DNA of 64,000 nt from Hyparrhenia diplandra (GCA_015847255.1 JADLZK010007805.1:310001-374000), one strand, 5' to 3'; positions 10,956 to 22,600 are shown, numbered from the stretch's first letter. Program-made: numbers and translations. Notes: generated from the sequence alone by a model not told the origin.

Positions 10956-12079
10956 TATAATTAAATAGTCTCCACACTATTGCTTGAAAGCGACATCTCC
11001 AAAAGCTTGAAATCAATACACGAGCACAACCAGCAACTCAAGCTTAGAAAGAAAGAACACACGAACAAGCTGCTCTGCTGATCGAATTACTTCTGTTACT
11101 GAAAGATGATCAAATACTATGCATACTCATGAACAACACTAACTTACTGGTGTGCAAGCACCAAAAAATATCCTTGCAAATCAGGCAGGAATTGCACAGC
11201 CATGATCCACTCTGAATTTCACCATTTAATTCCTAACCAACAAGCACGAACTGCAGCCTGACGAACAACAGGAACTAGAAGGGCCTCGCACTGCTGCTTG
11301 ATGGTGACAAGGCTGAAATTTAGACACTAAACAATTACTAGCAGTAGCTTGATCTACGACATGGTGCAGGACTGCTAGCAAGACACTGGAATATGAACTG
11401 GATACACCACAGCAACTGAACAGACAAAAAGAGGAATACAGCTGTGGAGCTGCTTACCGGGCACTGGAAAATGACGAACTGGAAGCCGCACAGCAACGAC
11501 GACCGATTAGCTTGGCCCTTGGCACACTAGGCGCTGCTACTTGCACTCCCGTACCTGCACCTTGAATCAGAGAACAACTAGAACACGAACCAGGAAGCAC
11601 GGCCGATGAACTGAGAAGAACGGCAGCTCAGATCCAAAAAATCAAGGATCCAAAAAATTAAGGAACTCACAGGAAACAAAACTCCATGCTCTCAGACTTA
11701 GCACAGCGATTCACGACGGTCACAAAAGACAACACCTAGGAGATCATCGCCCAAAATAAACTGAAGCACTGAGATTTGAAGAAATTCGAACAAGGGCACA
11801 AGGGAACGACAGGGACAAGAACACAGCCCAAGAGGAAAAAATGAAACAAAGACACAGACCAAAAGAGGACGCCCGGAGGGCACAAGAAAATTTGGGGCTG
11901 CCCTTCCCCTCTTTAAAATCACCACAAAATATCCTCGAATTTATTCTTGGACCTCTAAACAAAAACCCTAAAAATGGGAAAAATAAAAACGAAAATAGGA
12001 GAGGCAAAGAGGATACATATGAGCCGAACACCCTAAGGCTAATTTAGTCCAACTCGGGATAATTTGATCCGACGGCCAC
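10956..12079. other. Interior of the Mutator-like element, no gene seen
   Basis: About 1.1 kb without a convincing coding frame. Read on the minus strand, 12030-11100 has the texture of an untranslated leader (T-rich, AGGGTTTTTG, then short exon-like blocks) and might be captured 5' UTR and intron sequence. This is an impression from composition only. Confidence 0.3.
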
Positions 12080-12811
12080 TAGCGATGAAAACGGATCGGA
12101 TACGAACGGATATCACTCATATTATATTTGTTTTCATATTTCTATCGGATTCGGATTTTGGACATGGATAGGGTGGGGATACACATACGAATGCGGATTG
12201 TCTCGATTCGGATACAAATAATAAGTATCGAATACGGTCTAAAAACGGATTCGAGAATGTCGAATACAAATATCTATTCGGATATTGAGTAAAAGCAACA
12301 TGCTCATGGTTCATTTGTGGACGCCGCGGATCGCCGACCACCTGAAGTACTCATCGACCACGGTGAAGTGCCGATGGAACGAACACGTTGTTGTTGGTAT
12401 AGAATCTGTTGGGCTATCCGGTGGCCGTGGGTCGTGGGGGTCGTGGCGTGTGGGCATGTGCATCACCGCTTCAAACCTTGAGCTATGTGAGCAAAGTTTT
12501 GTCCCACATCGCTCTGAGAGACCGGAGCGAAATGAGGGGCAAGACACCGTGCAACGAATTGCTTTGTTGGTCGGCTCTCTTCGGATACATCCGTTTTTTG
12601 GCAGGCGGATATATCCGATAAATTACCGGATTATCCCATATCCGGCGGATAATTATGATATCATATTTGTATTTGGTATCCGTCTAAGATATCCGTATTT
12701 GTATCTGTATTTGAAAAAAAATGCGGATATCCATTTAACTATTCAAATTTAGTTCACATTTGTTCGGTCGAACGGACGGTCGAATAAATATCCGTACCAT
12801 TTTCATCCCTA
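12080..12811. mobile_element. hAT-type non-autonomous element
   Basis: The ends read TAGCGATGAAAACGG and the inverse of TAGGGATGAAAATGG. They are flanked by a perfect 8-bp duplication ACGGCCAC at 12072-12079 and 12812-12819, diagnostic of hAT. It is 732 bp, with many CGGATAC-like repeats near both ends and an unrelated ~250-bp centre. No transposase. Confidence 0.92.
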
Positions 12812-12903
12812 ACGGCCACCACGCCTTCTCACCGGTAGCTTCGACCCTATGCGAACTCCCCAATGCCGCCACGTGCCGCCCTTCCGTCCACTAGAATGTC
12901 TAC

Positions 12904-13037
12904 GGTTTTGAGGCCCAAATCCGCGAAACCTTCCACCAATGGTTTTGAGGCCCAAACCACCAAACCCGCCCGTGGTTTTGAGGCCCAAACCACGAAACCC
13001 GTGCCGATGGTTTTGAGGGCAAACCACCAAACCTCCT
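12904..13037 (+). repeat. Four tandem ~35-bp units
   Basis: GGTTTTGAGG starts at 12904, 12941, 12974 and 13009, each followed by a CAAACCACSAAACC-like tail. Spacing is 33-37 bp. It is a minisatellite inside the Mutator-like element. Confidence 0.8.
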
Positions 13038-13039
13038 CG

Positions 13040-14060
13040 ACATGTGTCATCGTCATCTTGACCGCCCGAGTCGTCAAGTCATCCGAACTCTCCGCTCTGC
13101 TTGCACGCTCGCTGTCTTGACCCGATCGACACGGCCCCGCCATGTCCTCTCGCATCCGTCGATGTCCTAGATGTCAGCCACCATGGCTAGCCACCCGGCG
13201 ATCTAGTCCCTCGGTCCAAGCCACACGTCCGTCCTTCACCTCCACGGTCCGTCGGCCCAAAGATGTCCTCCTTGGCCCCTTCACCTCACCGTCGCCTACC
13301 ATCTTCGAGCTCCACACCGCATACAACACGAACCAAGAGACACGTCTTGACACACTCCACGTGTGCCGATGAACATAGCCGAAGCATAAAAGATAAACGA
13401 AAATAGAAGTAAAATGTTGACTGTTGACAATCACTCAATCACAAAACTAAACACAAGTGACTTAAATCAACCATGTGTTCGCACATATAGAGCAAATAAA
13501 TTATGGATCGGGTCATATCGACTAGCTGGTATTAATTGGTGAACGAGTATGATGATCTTGTGCCTTGCGTGCCAGCCAGTATGGATATATATGATCCAAA
13601 ACGGCTTTGAGTGAAGGGTTTCATTCCCTCAACTTGAAAGTGATCCAAGAAGAACCCATATGCATTGACGACCAAGAAATTATACTCGGATCGATCCATG
13701 GATCCAGAGCACGAAACATGCATGCATGGCTTCGCTTTTCGCCGCAAGGGCCAGCCAAGGTGGCGGACGGTGGGCGGGCCGGACGCCAGGGAAGCAGGGG
13801 CTACTGCCGGCGCTAGGAGGAGAGCTGCGGCCAGGGGTAGAAGCGACGAGGGGCCGAGGGGCGAGGGAGACGGCCGCGCGACGAGGGGTGAGGGGTAGGT
13901 CCGACCGGCGGCGTCGCGCCCTTTTCTTCACGCGGCGTCCCGACCGGCGTGGCGGCGCTTCGCCCTCCCTTCTCTTCGCGCGGACGAGAGTGGACGGGGA
14001 GCGGTTGAGGCCGACCGATTGTGGCCCGTCCTGGTGCGGAGCGGAGGAAATTTTTTGAGA
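13040..14060. other. Interior of the Mutator-like element, no gene seen
   Basis: Mixed sequence; 13740-14040 is very GC-rich with arginine/glycine-rich frames on both strands and no recognisable domain. Confidence 0.3.
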
Positions 14061-14408
14061 AGGGCAGGACAGTCATTTCATGTCTCCATCCAGGACTCTA
14101 AGGGCCTGTTTGGGGTGGCTCCAACTCCAGGTGGAGCTGCTCCACTCCAAAACTCAGTGGGCTGGCTTCACTCCAAAACTCCAAGGTCAAATTGGGTTGT
14201 TTGGCTACCAGCTCCATCCTCTTCTGTGGGTCCCATCTGTCAGTCTCCATCCTCTTCTTCCCCAACGGTGCACGCTCTTGCTATCTACCTCTCCATCCAG
14301 CCTGGATTTGAGTCGCCGTGGGAGCCTAGGAGGAGCGTCAGGGCAGGGGAAGAGCGGGGCGGGCCCGGACCCAGAGCAGTGGTGTTACGGCGCTGCCTGC
14401 GGGGACGC

Positions 14409-14468
14409 CGTGGAAGCCCCACCCCCAACGTGGAAGCCCAGACCCCAGCGTGGAAGCCCCGCCCGTCA
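14409..14468 (+). repeat. Three 20-bp tandem units
   Basis: CGTGGAAGCCC begins at 14409, 14429 and 14449, exactly 20 bp apart, inside the PIF/Harbinger-like element. Confidence 0.8.
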
Positions 14469-14684
14469 CGTTGGAGATGGTGAGCTCTGGGGTCTGGCCA
14501 CGGGGCGGCGCGGGTCCTCGATGCCTGTTCATCAGCAGCGCCGGCATCTACAAGCCAACGAGGAGCCACCGTGAAGGAGAGCGTCGGTCACGTCGTCGTG
14601 GAGAAGTACATCGCTGCGGTATTGGGTGGCGGAGCGCGTGGATCTCGCGGTTTGGGGAGGGGAGGTGGAGCGATTGTCGACCTC

Positions 14685-14783
14685 GCGAGTCCCGTCGGCC
14701 CGGTCCCGAGGAGCCACCATGAGGGCGAGGAGGGACGCCGCCCGGGCGAGTCCCGTCGGCCCGGTCCCGAGGAGCCACCATGA
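14685..14783 (+). repeat. Two 38-bp direct repeats
   Basis: 14685-14722 and 14746-14783 are the same 38 bases (GCGAGTCCCGTCGG to GCCACCATGA), 61 bp apart, inside the PIF/Harbinger-like element. Confidence 0.85.
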
Positions 14784-15103
14784 TGCGCGGGCATGGGAGG
14801 CGGCCGTGAGGGCCGGAGAGGGGCGGGCGGAGGGGAGGCGCTCGCTCGCGAGGAAACAGAAGACCTCGAATCGTTATTTTCCACTTGTGGATGGCAGTGG
14901 TGGGTAATTTTCCACCAACTCCATCTAGTTCCATATTGACTAGTTCTGGAGCAGCAAATGAGGTGCTCCAAAACTCCAGTCTCATTTGCACTAGAGCTCC
15001 AGAGTTTTAGCTGCTCTATGGAGTTCTGGAGTTGGGGTGTTTGATAGCTCCACCCGACTCCATCCTGGAGTTCGGCTCTGGAGCCACCCCAAACACGCCC
15101 TAA

Positions 15104-15262
15104 ACCTGCTGTACACGCTGGCATGACTGGCTGGCACGCTACATCAGCGAAAATGGCAAATAAATAACGAAGTTACTGTGTTGTGGGGCAAATAAATAAA
15201 ACGTCATATAAGAGTGGTTTCTGAACAAGCGTTCGCAAGAGTGACGAATAAATAAATCCCCC
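15104..15262 (-). repeat. Right terminal inverted repeat of the Mutator-like element, outer part
   Basis: This outer part pairs with the first ~160 bp of the left repeat. Its inner part is 14061-14101, split off by the PIF/Harbinger-like insertion at 14102-15100. Confidence 0.75.
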
Positions 15263-15309
15263 ACTAACAACCCCTACTTGCGAATCCTTTTTCCCAAATC
15301 TACACAACT

Positions 15310-15817
15310 ATGGCGATCGGCGGTGGCGGGAGTTGGGTATCCACGGCGTGGCGATGTCACATCCCGCTCACGAGGTCCTCGGCCACGCCGGCTCCGGTGC
15401 CTACTCGATGTCTGCGCGGCCGCCGCCGATCCGGCGGTGCGGTATCACGCTCAAGGAGGTCCACGGCGCCGTCGGCGCTCACCGAGAGGCCGAGGCTCTC
15501 CTCGCCATTCCCCTTCCCCCAACGTCGTTGCACTCCTCGACCAATTCCCGGCTGCGGCGGCGACGACGCCGCCCCCCTCATCCTCAGTGGCTCCCGCCGA
15601 CCTCGACCTCATTATCATTGTGCGTGACGCGAAGAGGCGCGCGGGCGGGGCGAGGGACGGGGAGGCATCCCCGCCTCGCAACTCAAACGGTGGATGATGC
15701 GGGTGCTTCGTGGTGTCGCCGCGTGCCACCACACCGGCATCGTGCACCGCGACACGAAGCCCGAGAACCTGCTCATTTCGAAGACGGCGTGCTCAAAGTC
15801 GCCCGATTTTGGTCGAG
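15310..15817 (+). pseudogene. CDKF;1-type cyclin-dependent kinase, broken first exon
   Basis: The ATG at 15310 opens MAIGGGGSW, the start I associate with grass CDKF;1 kinases (CDK-activating kinase-like). Further pieces appear in shifting frames: LGHAGSGAY (glycine-rich loop), LKEVH at 15450-15464 (catalytic lysine), a C-helix piece REAEALLA, then VLRGVAACHHTGIVHRD with HRD at 15745-15753, PENLLIS, and DFG at 15805-15813. At least two frameshifts separate these pieces and HRDIKPEN reads HRDTKPEN. The exon seems to end near 15817 with a GT donor. A working protein would phosphorylate CDKs in the nucleus; this copy cannot. The Mutator-like element ends 48 bp upstream of the ATG. Confidence 0.8.
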
Positions 15818-17690
15818 GTTAACATCTTTTTAACATTAATTAGCCACAATTCTTCGTTGAAGTGGTGTCTTTAGTGATTATGCGGCTTAGGAAGGTTTGT
15901 AGATTTGAGGTAACTAGTGTTTGCATGTTGAATCGAGTTTTTAGTTAGTAGTAGTGGCATTGTTTAATCAGAATGGTATATATCTCGTTGATAATTAATG
16001 GTGGAGTTAATGTTAATTTGAGCTGTACAGTATATGTTGAATTTGCTGGATTTATGTGAAGTTCATATTTCTTTCCCCTGTTATGGTGGTTGTTAAACAT
16101 TGTTTCTAGTTAGCACTGCGCAGATAGCTATGGTTAGTTTTCAGTTAGGGTCATCACTTGAGAAACATTGTATTTCAAGCAAAAAGTTCACTTGAGCGGA
16201 AACTTTGCTATAATGTTAGGATAGGAATTGGGGAAGGTAGACAGCTAGGAGGATATGTTTAGATCGGTTTACTTGAGAGGTCAAGTTACAATTGAGTTCT
16301 CAATAATATTTTTCTTGTTCCTCTCCTCTAAATCAACTCTCTAAATAGTGAGCACGAATGCGCCTTATCTATTATGCCACCCGGTTAGGACCCTCTATGT
16401 GCCCGCATGGTCATTTGCACGGGCCACCGGTTCAATAGAGGTGTTGATACTTCGCTAACATATAATCGGGCACCTTAGTTATAAGAAACTATACACTGGT
16501 TACCTTACATGTTGCGAGAGAGGACTAATCTTATAACCTAGAAATTAGTGGTTTATAACTGAAATTTGCTAAGTGTTCGGGATTAATGATAACTATTCAA
16601 TACTTGTAATACAAAGTGTTAAGTGTTCATTTTCCAATGGGATTTGAATATTTGCTTCTTTACATTTTGGGTAGTTGCTAGATATTGCATATGATTAATA
16701 AAATGTCAATGCATTTGTATACCATACTTAAGTTATAGTCTTGCAGAGATGTTTTGATTTCCTCATTTCCATATGATATAATGGCCTTTGGGTAAATGAC
16801 TTATAAGTTATAACAAGTAAGAAACAATTTATGTGTTTGGAGGGACATGGTTGGGAAGGACAAAAGATTATGCACTTGTAGAATTTGGAACGATTATTCA
16901 TCTAATTTATAACAACTACAACAACATAGCCTATCAGTCCAAAGCAAGTTGGGGTAGGCTAAGTTGGTCGTCTAATTTAGCCCTTCCTAGTTACATTCCA
17001 TAATAATAGTTCCTAGGTTAAAGTTATCCGTATTATTTGTATTTGGTTAATCAAGCTTAAGTATCTAGCAATCGATAGGAGGCTTCATGCATTGTTAATG
17101 GAATGATAATTGGTTGATTACAACTATTCTACGCGGACCGATGTGCAATGATGTGTGGAGTAACAAAAGGGGTAATTAGAGATATTAGATTCTGCGGCGT
17201 TTGTCTGGATTTATTACTTCCTTTGTTTTTGAATAGTTGACAATTGTTATACCAAAATATGTGTTTGTGAATATTTGCCATCCCTTGCTTCCCAATGTGA
17301 ATTTTTCTCACTTTGTCCTATCTTGCTTGACCCTACCTTGTACCCATGGGCCCAACTCAATTTTCTTTGATTTTTTTGCATGATTGAAAGTCCCAAGCAA
17401 GAATTTTTTAGAGCCCAAGCCAACTCACATTGTCTTTTTGCTACACATGTCTTTGTAACAACAATGTAGTTTTGCTCACCAACGGCGGTTTGATCCAAGA
17501 TTTGTATAAAAGAAAAACAATTGTGCACAAAGATTAAATCTATTTCACAAAACATCAACCTTTATTTAGTCTCTTCAAGTGTCAACAAGCATGGCTGTAG
17601 TGGTGTAGATTCAAAGATTTTTGTTTCTTGAGCTTCATGCTTGCATGAAATAGATTCTTTTTATAACAAATCATGTAAGGCCCCGTTTTG
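15818..17690. other. Intron-like sequence of the kinase relic
   Basis: AT-rich DNA without coding frames, directly after the broken exon. 16910-16970 is a LINE remnant. No further kinase exon was recognised here. Confidence 0.4.
16910..16970 (-). mobile_element. 61-bp RTE LINE 3' remnant
   Basis: On the minus strand it reads GCCTACCCCAACTTGCTT then GGCTATGTTGTTG, matching the 3' end of the RTE LINE at 30165-33392. It is flanked by the 9-bp duplication TCTAATTTA at 16901-16909 and 16971-16979. It is a severely 5'-truncated insertion. Confidence 0.82.
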
Positions 17691-18440
17691 TTAGGTATTG
17701 GGCTACTTCAAATATAAGGCATTATCTTTTTCCTTGAACTCAGTGTTTGGAGTCTGAATTTCATTGTATTAAAGAATAAAAAGTGGCAAGATCCCTTCAT
17801 GATCTCAACACCGAGCCGGAAAGTTCTAAGACTACATCCCCCCCCCCCCTACTAAATTAATGACTTTGACCTATACGCTTCCTCCCGGTGCAAGGTCAAG
17901 GAGGTAGGAGATACCTTGAGCCACATCCATACCCCATAGTTGCAAATCTTCTCACTAACAAACACAAGCACTCCACCAAAATTAGAGAAAAATACCAAAA
18001 AAACACATCAATTGCCCTTTGTTCTCCATCTACGGCGTCCCTGCGAGATGAAAGGGAATTAAGCCCATTTTGGGTTTGACCATTAAGCATGGTCATGGTT
18101 GGCTAAGATCCAAAATGCACACCATTCGCCGGGTGGACCCTCTATACACATTTTTGTAGCCCGGCAAATGGTCTCTACTTTTGGTGTCCCAAAAGTGCAT
18201 TTCATGTTTTGTGATCCTTGATAACTTTGTGACCTCGACATTTCAATTGTTTGGAGTTTGACCAAACATGAAACGGATTTGAGCTACTTGCTAGGTTTCC
18301 AAAACCCAATTCAATGGACACCCAAACAACCAATTTTTGAAATGCACCCCATTTCAAATTCGGGCATGGAAACATGGTATTCCAATTCAAACAACCCTTC
18401 CAATATCTACATCCAAGAGGAACTAACATCTTTTGTTTCA
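17691..18440 (+). repeat. Copy A of a mosaic repeat
   Basis: Contains blocks that recur in order in 18441-19220: CAAATATAAGGCATTATC, TTTCATTGTATTAAA, CTAAATTAATGACTTTGACC, CAAATGGTCTC, TTCATGTTTTGTGATCCTTG and GGAGTTTGACCA. It shows no kinase coding blocks of its own and looks like anonymous repeat DNA. See copies B and C. Confidence 0.5.
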
Positions 18441-19500
18441 CTACTTCAAATATAAGGCATTATCTTTTTTCCTTGAACTCAAAAGGGGGCAAATTTCATT
18501 GTATTAAAAATGAGCAAAAAGATGGAGATGATCCCTTACATGACACGCAAGTCTGAGAGAGAGTTTGAAGATGATCCATTTCGGGTCTCCTACTACTAAA
18601 TTAATGACTTTGACCACGGTGCTTCCTCAGGTGCAAGGTCTTCTTTTGTTGGTACTAGGTGGTTCAAGGCCCCATAGTTTTTATATCACTCAACAAACTA
18701 TGGGCAAGCATTGATAGCAAAATTGGATGAATTTTTACCAAAAAAAACACATCAATTAGAACCTTTGTTCGGATCTACCCGATATTGAGATGAGTAGAAT
18801 CATCAATGCCCGGGTGATTGGAAGAAACCTTTAGTCGTAGGCAAACTTGGCTACAACAAGATTTCCTTTAACAAAGTTGAGAAACCGACAGGCTCTATAA
18901 GCATTTTTGTACTCCAGCAAATGGTCTCCAGGTTAGCATCATAAAAGTGCTAATTTCATGTTTTGTGATCCTTGATAACTTTGTGACTGACTGTTTGAAT
19001 CATTTGGAGTTTGACCAAGAACCATTTTGCCAAACACCTATAGAAGGATTACAAGTCTAGGCATCAAAGGATGAGGAGGATGACTTTTCAATGGAAGAAT
19101 GGGGTAACACGAGCAATGATGTCTCGCATGGAAACTTTGATGAGTTTGGTAGTATGGATGTTACCGGTGCTACAAGGGTTTCAAAGAGGAACTAACATCT
19201 GATAAAATCGGATCGCATGTCATGTCCAAACTAAGACCATATCATGGCATATGTAACTACTAACCGAGTTGAAATGGACCTGTCAACATAGATGAGTGAT
19301 GTTGATCAAAATGAGCAATGCGGGATGGGTTTTACATTTTCTTTTAGTTCATATGGATATTTGATGATCCATTTGTATCTCCTAACTATTTTCCTGGAAG
19401 CAAGAATAAAATTCGTTGTAATCCATTATAAAAGGAAACTAGTAATATAAAGTTCAACAAAAATTTCCATTGTGGTGGTCGCTTGGATGCATCAGAATCG
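18441..19500 (+). pseudogene. Copy B: CDKF;1-type C-terminal part, mosaic and broken
   Basis: In broken frame it carries EDDPFRVSY, then FVGTRWF (18651-18665, the activation-segment end), an LYHSTNYG block, LEP, GYNKISFNKVEKPTG, IEGLQV, ASKDEEDD, SMEEWGN and FDEFGSMDV. Together these match the order of the C-lobe and C-terminal tail of grass CDKF;1. Between and inside these blocks are stretches shared with copy A (for example the one ending GTGATCCTTGATAACTTTGT), so the copy alternates between kinase-like and A-like sequence at a fine scale. Many stops. Non-functional. Confidence 0.7.
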
Positions 19501-19960
19501 TAAAAGCAAAATAGAACCTTTGTTAACATCGTATGATATTGCGTTGTTTAGTAGAATCATCAATAGTTCTAGATCTTAAAATCGAAGAAACCTTTCCTAG
19601 TTTTTTCAAACTTGCCGGTTACAACAAGATTTCCTTTAACAAAAAATTGTGGAGCAGGCCCCAAATCCATGGATTTGGTAGAGTGACTCAAGGGGTGCTT
19701 CATAAAATTAGATTTAATTTGGGATGAAATTAACCAAAGAGGGCGATCTTTGGCAAATGACTGACTCGCGTTTTATTTCCTTTCCCTTTCGGAAGAAGAA
19801 GTTTACCCCACCTATAGAAGGATTACAAGTCCCGACATCAAAGGATGAGGAGGATGACAGCAGGCAATGGAAGAATGGGGTAATGGCGGGGATGATGTCT
19901 CGGATTCGGACTTTGATGAGAACAATAGTGGAAATTTGAGACTACAATGCTTTGAAGCTT
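19501..19960 (+). pseudogene. Copy C: second CDKF;1-type C-terminal part
   Basis: Repeats some of the kinase blocks of copy B: TAGAACCTTTGTT, TAGAATCATCAAT, GYNKISFNK at 19617-19643, IEGLQVP at 19813-19833, SKDEEDDS, then GATGATGTCTCGG and GACTTTGATGAG. The middle (19645-19800) is unrelated to the kinase. So the gene's 3' part is present twice in direct orientation, both broken. Confidence 0.68.
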
Positions 19961-19962
19961 AG

Positions 19963-20744
19963 GGGCATGTTTGGATGGAGCCCCAGGCTAAAATGTCCAA
20001 ACTAAGACCATATCATGGCATATATTCTTCACGGGGTTGTTTTGTTGGGAACATAGATGAATTTTTGTTTATCAAAGATTGGGCAATGACACGTTGGGTT
20101 TTACATTTTCTTTTAGTTCATATGGAATTTGTGATGCTTTGTCCTAACTATTTTCCTGGGCCTTAATAAAACTCCACCTAATCCCATTATAAAAAGAAAC
20201 TCCTTAATCCTAAAGCTCTCTCTCTCTGTTTATCATTTGCGCTCATCCAAGGAAAAGGTGAAAAAGAATCACGGCCAGATTTTTGGATCCAGGTTTCTAT
20301 TCTCTTTTTTTTTTTTTCTCTCTGCATAATTAGCCTTCTACAGACTACATACAATTTCTTTTTATTATTATTATTTTATTAATTACAACGTCCGCTAGTA
20401 TTATTGGCTTGTCCCCATGTTTAATGAATGAAAATGGTATATGCTTCATTTTGCGTCTCATACTTACTGGATTTATAAAACATTTGCAATATTCGTTGCT
20501 ACTATAATATTTTCTATAAATGTTTTTGTACCGCACGTTCAGGAGGTATAAACACAGGCAGCTCCTCAACCAAACACTGCCCCATCCCTTTCATCCACTC
20601 AGGCATATCTCCAGGACTGCAACCAAACGAGGACATGCAAAAAACACACTTGCCTGGTCAGGCAATCTTGCTATCGGTTACAGGCAAGTCACAGGCAGCT
20701 GAAATGCCCAGGCAACTCAGTGAGGGTTGCATCCAAACATGCCC
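19963..20744. mobile_element. TIR element, PIF/Harbinger-like
   Basis: The ends are GGGCATGTTTGGATG and its inverse, 15 of 15 bases, with TAG on both sides (19960-19962 and 20745-20747). The interior is non-coding. The 3-bp duplication and GGGC-GTTTGG ends resemble PIF/Harbinger, whose usual duplication is TAA or TTA, so the family is tentative. Confidence 0.65.
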
Positions 20745-20747
20745 TAG

Positions 20748-22600
20748 ATGCTCAATAATAATTATACATTGTATTAGCAAGAACCGCTCAAACAAAATCC
20801 ACAAAAGTCTTACTATACGAGTTCTTGTTCTAAAAGTAGTAAAAATCATATGCATGCTAATTTAAACATACGATATTAGTAAAAATCATATGCATGCTAT
20901 TAACTTATGGATGAGACAATTGCTATAATGGGACTCTAAATGTGTGGCTACGTTAAAATAGGACCCCTAACAATTGCTCCGCTATAATGACACCCAAAAC
21001 GTTGGCACTTTGTAATACATGACATTTTAACCATTTAATTCATTTCATGCGTGGGACTGGTCTCGATCGGTCGTTGCGGTACTACGCAAGTCAGATCACA
21101 GATCGGCGCCGCCTCGTCGTCATCATGTATTCATGTTCAGCTCAGCTGGTAATGACCAGCATACAATTGCAAATCGGCCGCGCCGCGGGGACGAACAAAG
21201 TGCGGCCGGTCATCAGGCTGCTGAACGTCGGCAACATGCAAATCAGTTTTCAACATATACGGGAAGTTGATTTCCCAAGATGCAAGGAACGATCTGCATG
21301 CAAGCCGCCACCAAATTCTTTTGGGCAGGAAAATATCTCTTCGTAGCCACAATCGTCGCCGGCGGCTGGCTGGACATACGCATCTGACGTTCATGGCTTC
21401 AGATCCGACTTCGTTGACATATTACGCTAGTGTCTTATATAAGCTAAGTCAATTTTTTTAATTTTAATTAAATATCCAACGATATACGCGGCTGTCCACA
21501 TATATTTGGCAGAAAATTGTTTGTGCCTCCTGGACTCCTGCCATCTCGCCCAGTGGCACCGGCAACCTTCATGTGATCATGGACCACGCATCTAGATCCT
21601 GCGCGCCGTAATTGCCGACTTCGCCAATCAATGAAGAGCACCGGCGGTGGTTTCCATCTACAGAACCATGCGTGCAAGCCAATCTCCGTATATGCATGTG
21701 CTACGATGCCTGCAAGGCGATTAATCAATCAGCTGTTCCGCCAAGTTCAAGTTCGACGCCAACCCCTAGAGGGACCTAATCTGTTCTGGCATCAAATCTG
21801 ACATCAAATCTGAAGAGATCTTTCTATATGTCGCAGTGGCCACCATCAAAATCTCAACAGCCAAGAAGATGAACGCATGGCAACATATATGCCAGATAAT
21901 TGAAGCCTCGTGCCAGCCTCTCTATGTCGACATACTGGCTGCATCAAGCCTTCAAAGAAGCCACACGCTGAGCTCTCAAACTTGTAATCAAGATAAGTAC
22001 ATGCAAAAGGCTTGCGGAAAAAAAGTACATGCATGCCCCTGGAGACGATTGATCCACAAGCAAGGACAAAAGGCCAGACGCATATACGCCTTTTTCAGAT
22101 AAAGGATGAAGAGCATCCGGCCTCTACGCTCGAAGGCGCACACAGCCAATTATTACAAACATTCAAATGAAAAAGAGCACAACCAGCCTCTAGAATGGAC
22201 AAAAGAATTAAAGTAAACGATAAATATGCCTCCACCCTCCATTAGATATCTCCAAAGCAATCATCTCAATGTTTTTGCTCATGACAGAGACTGTGTTCTT
22301 GGCCTACTCATCACGTTGCAGCTGCAACCAGAAACGCCACTACGCTCCCCTAAAGATAACCTGCAAAATTGAGTTAACTTTGACCTTGTTAAGACGCATG
22401 TACGTGTGGATCATGAACATGAACCAAAACATGAGTCCCTGAGGCAGACGCCCGAGGTCTCCTCGTGCGGACTGACCCTGTCAAGCTACGGTCCTTCACC
22501 AGTTATGACAACACCTTTGTGCTCTCCATCAACGACGACAAGGGCAACCTCGCACTGCTATGCATGCTCCACGGCCACCTACAAGATCCTATGCATCAAG
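20748..22600. other. Unassigned sequence, no clear gene
   Basis: Mixed composition. A 64-codon frame at 22465-22659 (TSYDNTFVLSINDDKGNLAL) looks protein-like but I do not recognise it, and it has no supporting neighbours. The rest shows nothing I can name. Confidence 0.3.

Larger units (their letters stand above)
14102..15100. mobile_element. PIF/Harbinger-like non-autonomous element
   Basis: 999 bp with ends GGGCCTGTTTGGGGTGGCTC and the inverse, matching at 21 of 22 outer positions (14102-14123 against 15100-15079). TAA flanks both sides (14099-14101 and 15101-15103), the PIF/Harbinger target duplication. It splits the right inverted repeat of the Mutator-like element, so it is younger. The GC-rich centre may be captured sequence; it contains 20-bp and 38-bp direct repeats. 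Confidence 0.88.
10417..15262. mobile_element. Mutator-like element with long terminal inverted repeats
   Basis: The left end (10417-10623) and the right end (15262 back to 14061, interrupted by a later insertion) are inverted copies of about 200 bp. Both start GGGGATTTATTTATT and end around GACATGAAATGAC. Flanking 9-mers CCTAATAAC (10408-10416) and ACTAACAAC (15263-15271) agree at 7 of 9 positions, fitting an aged Mutator-type 9-bp target duplication. No transposase is seen. The interior looks like non-coding genomic sequence, so this may be a cargo-carrying, non-autonomous element. Confidence 0.7.

Noticed and set aside
14548..14991. Long minus and plus open frames in the GC-rich centre of the PIF/Harbinger-like element
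   Set aside because: Arginine/proline-rich frames on both strands at once, with no domain; they follow from GC content and internal direct repeats.
17841..17850. C-run as a regulatory element
   Set aside because: A simple homopolymer in anonymous repeat DNA with no supporting context.
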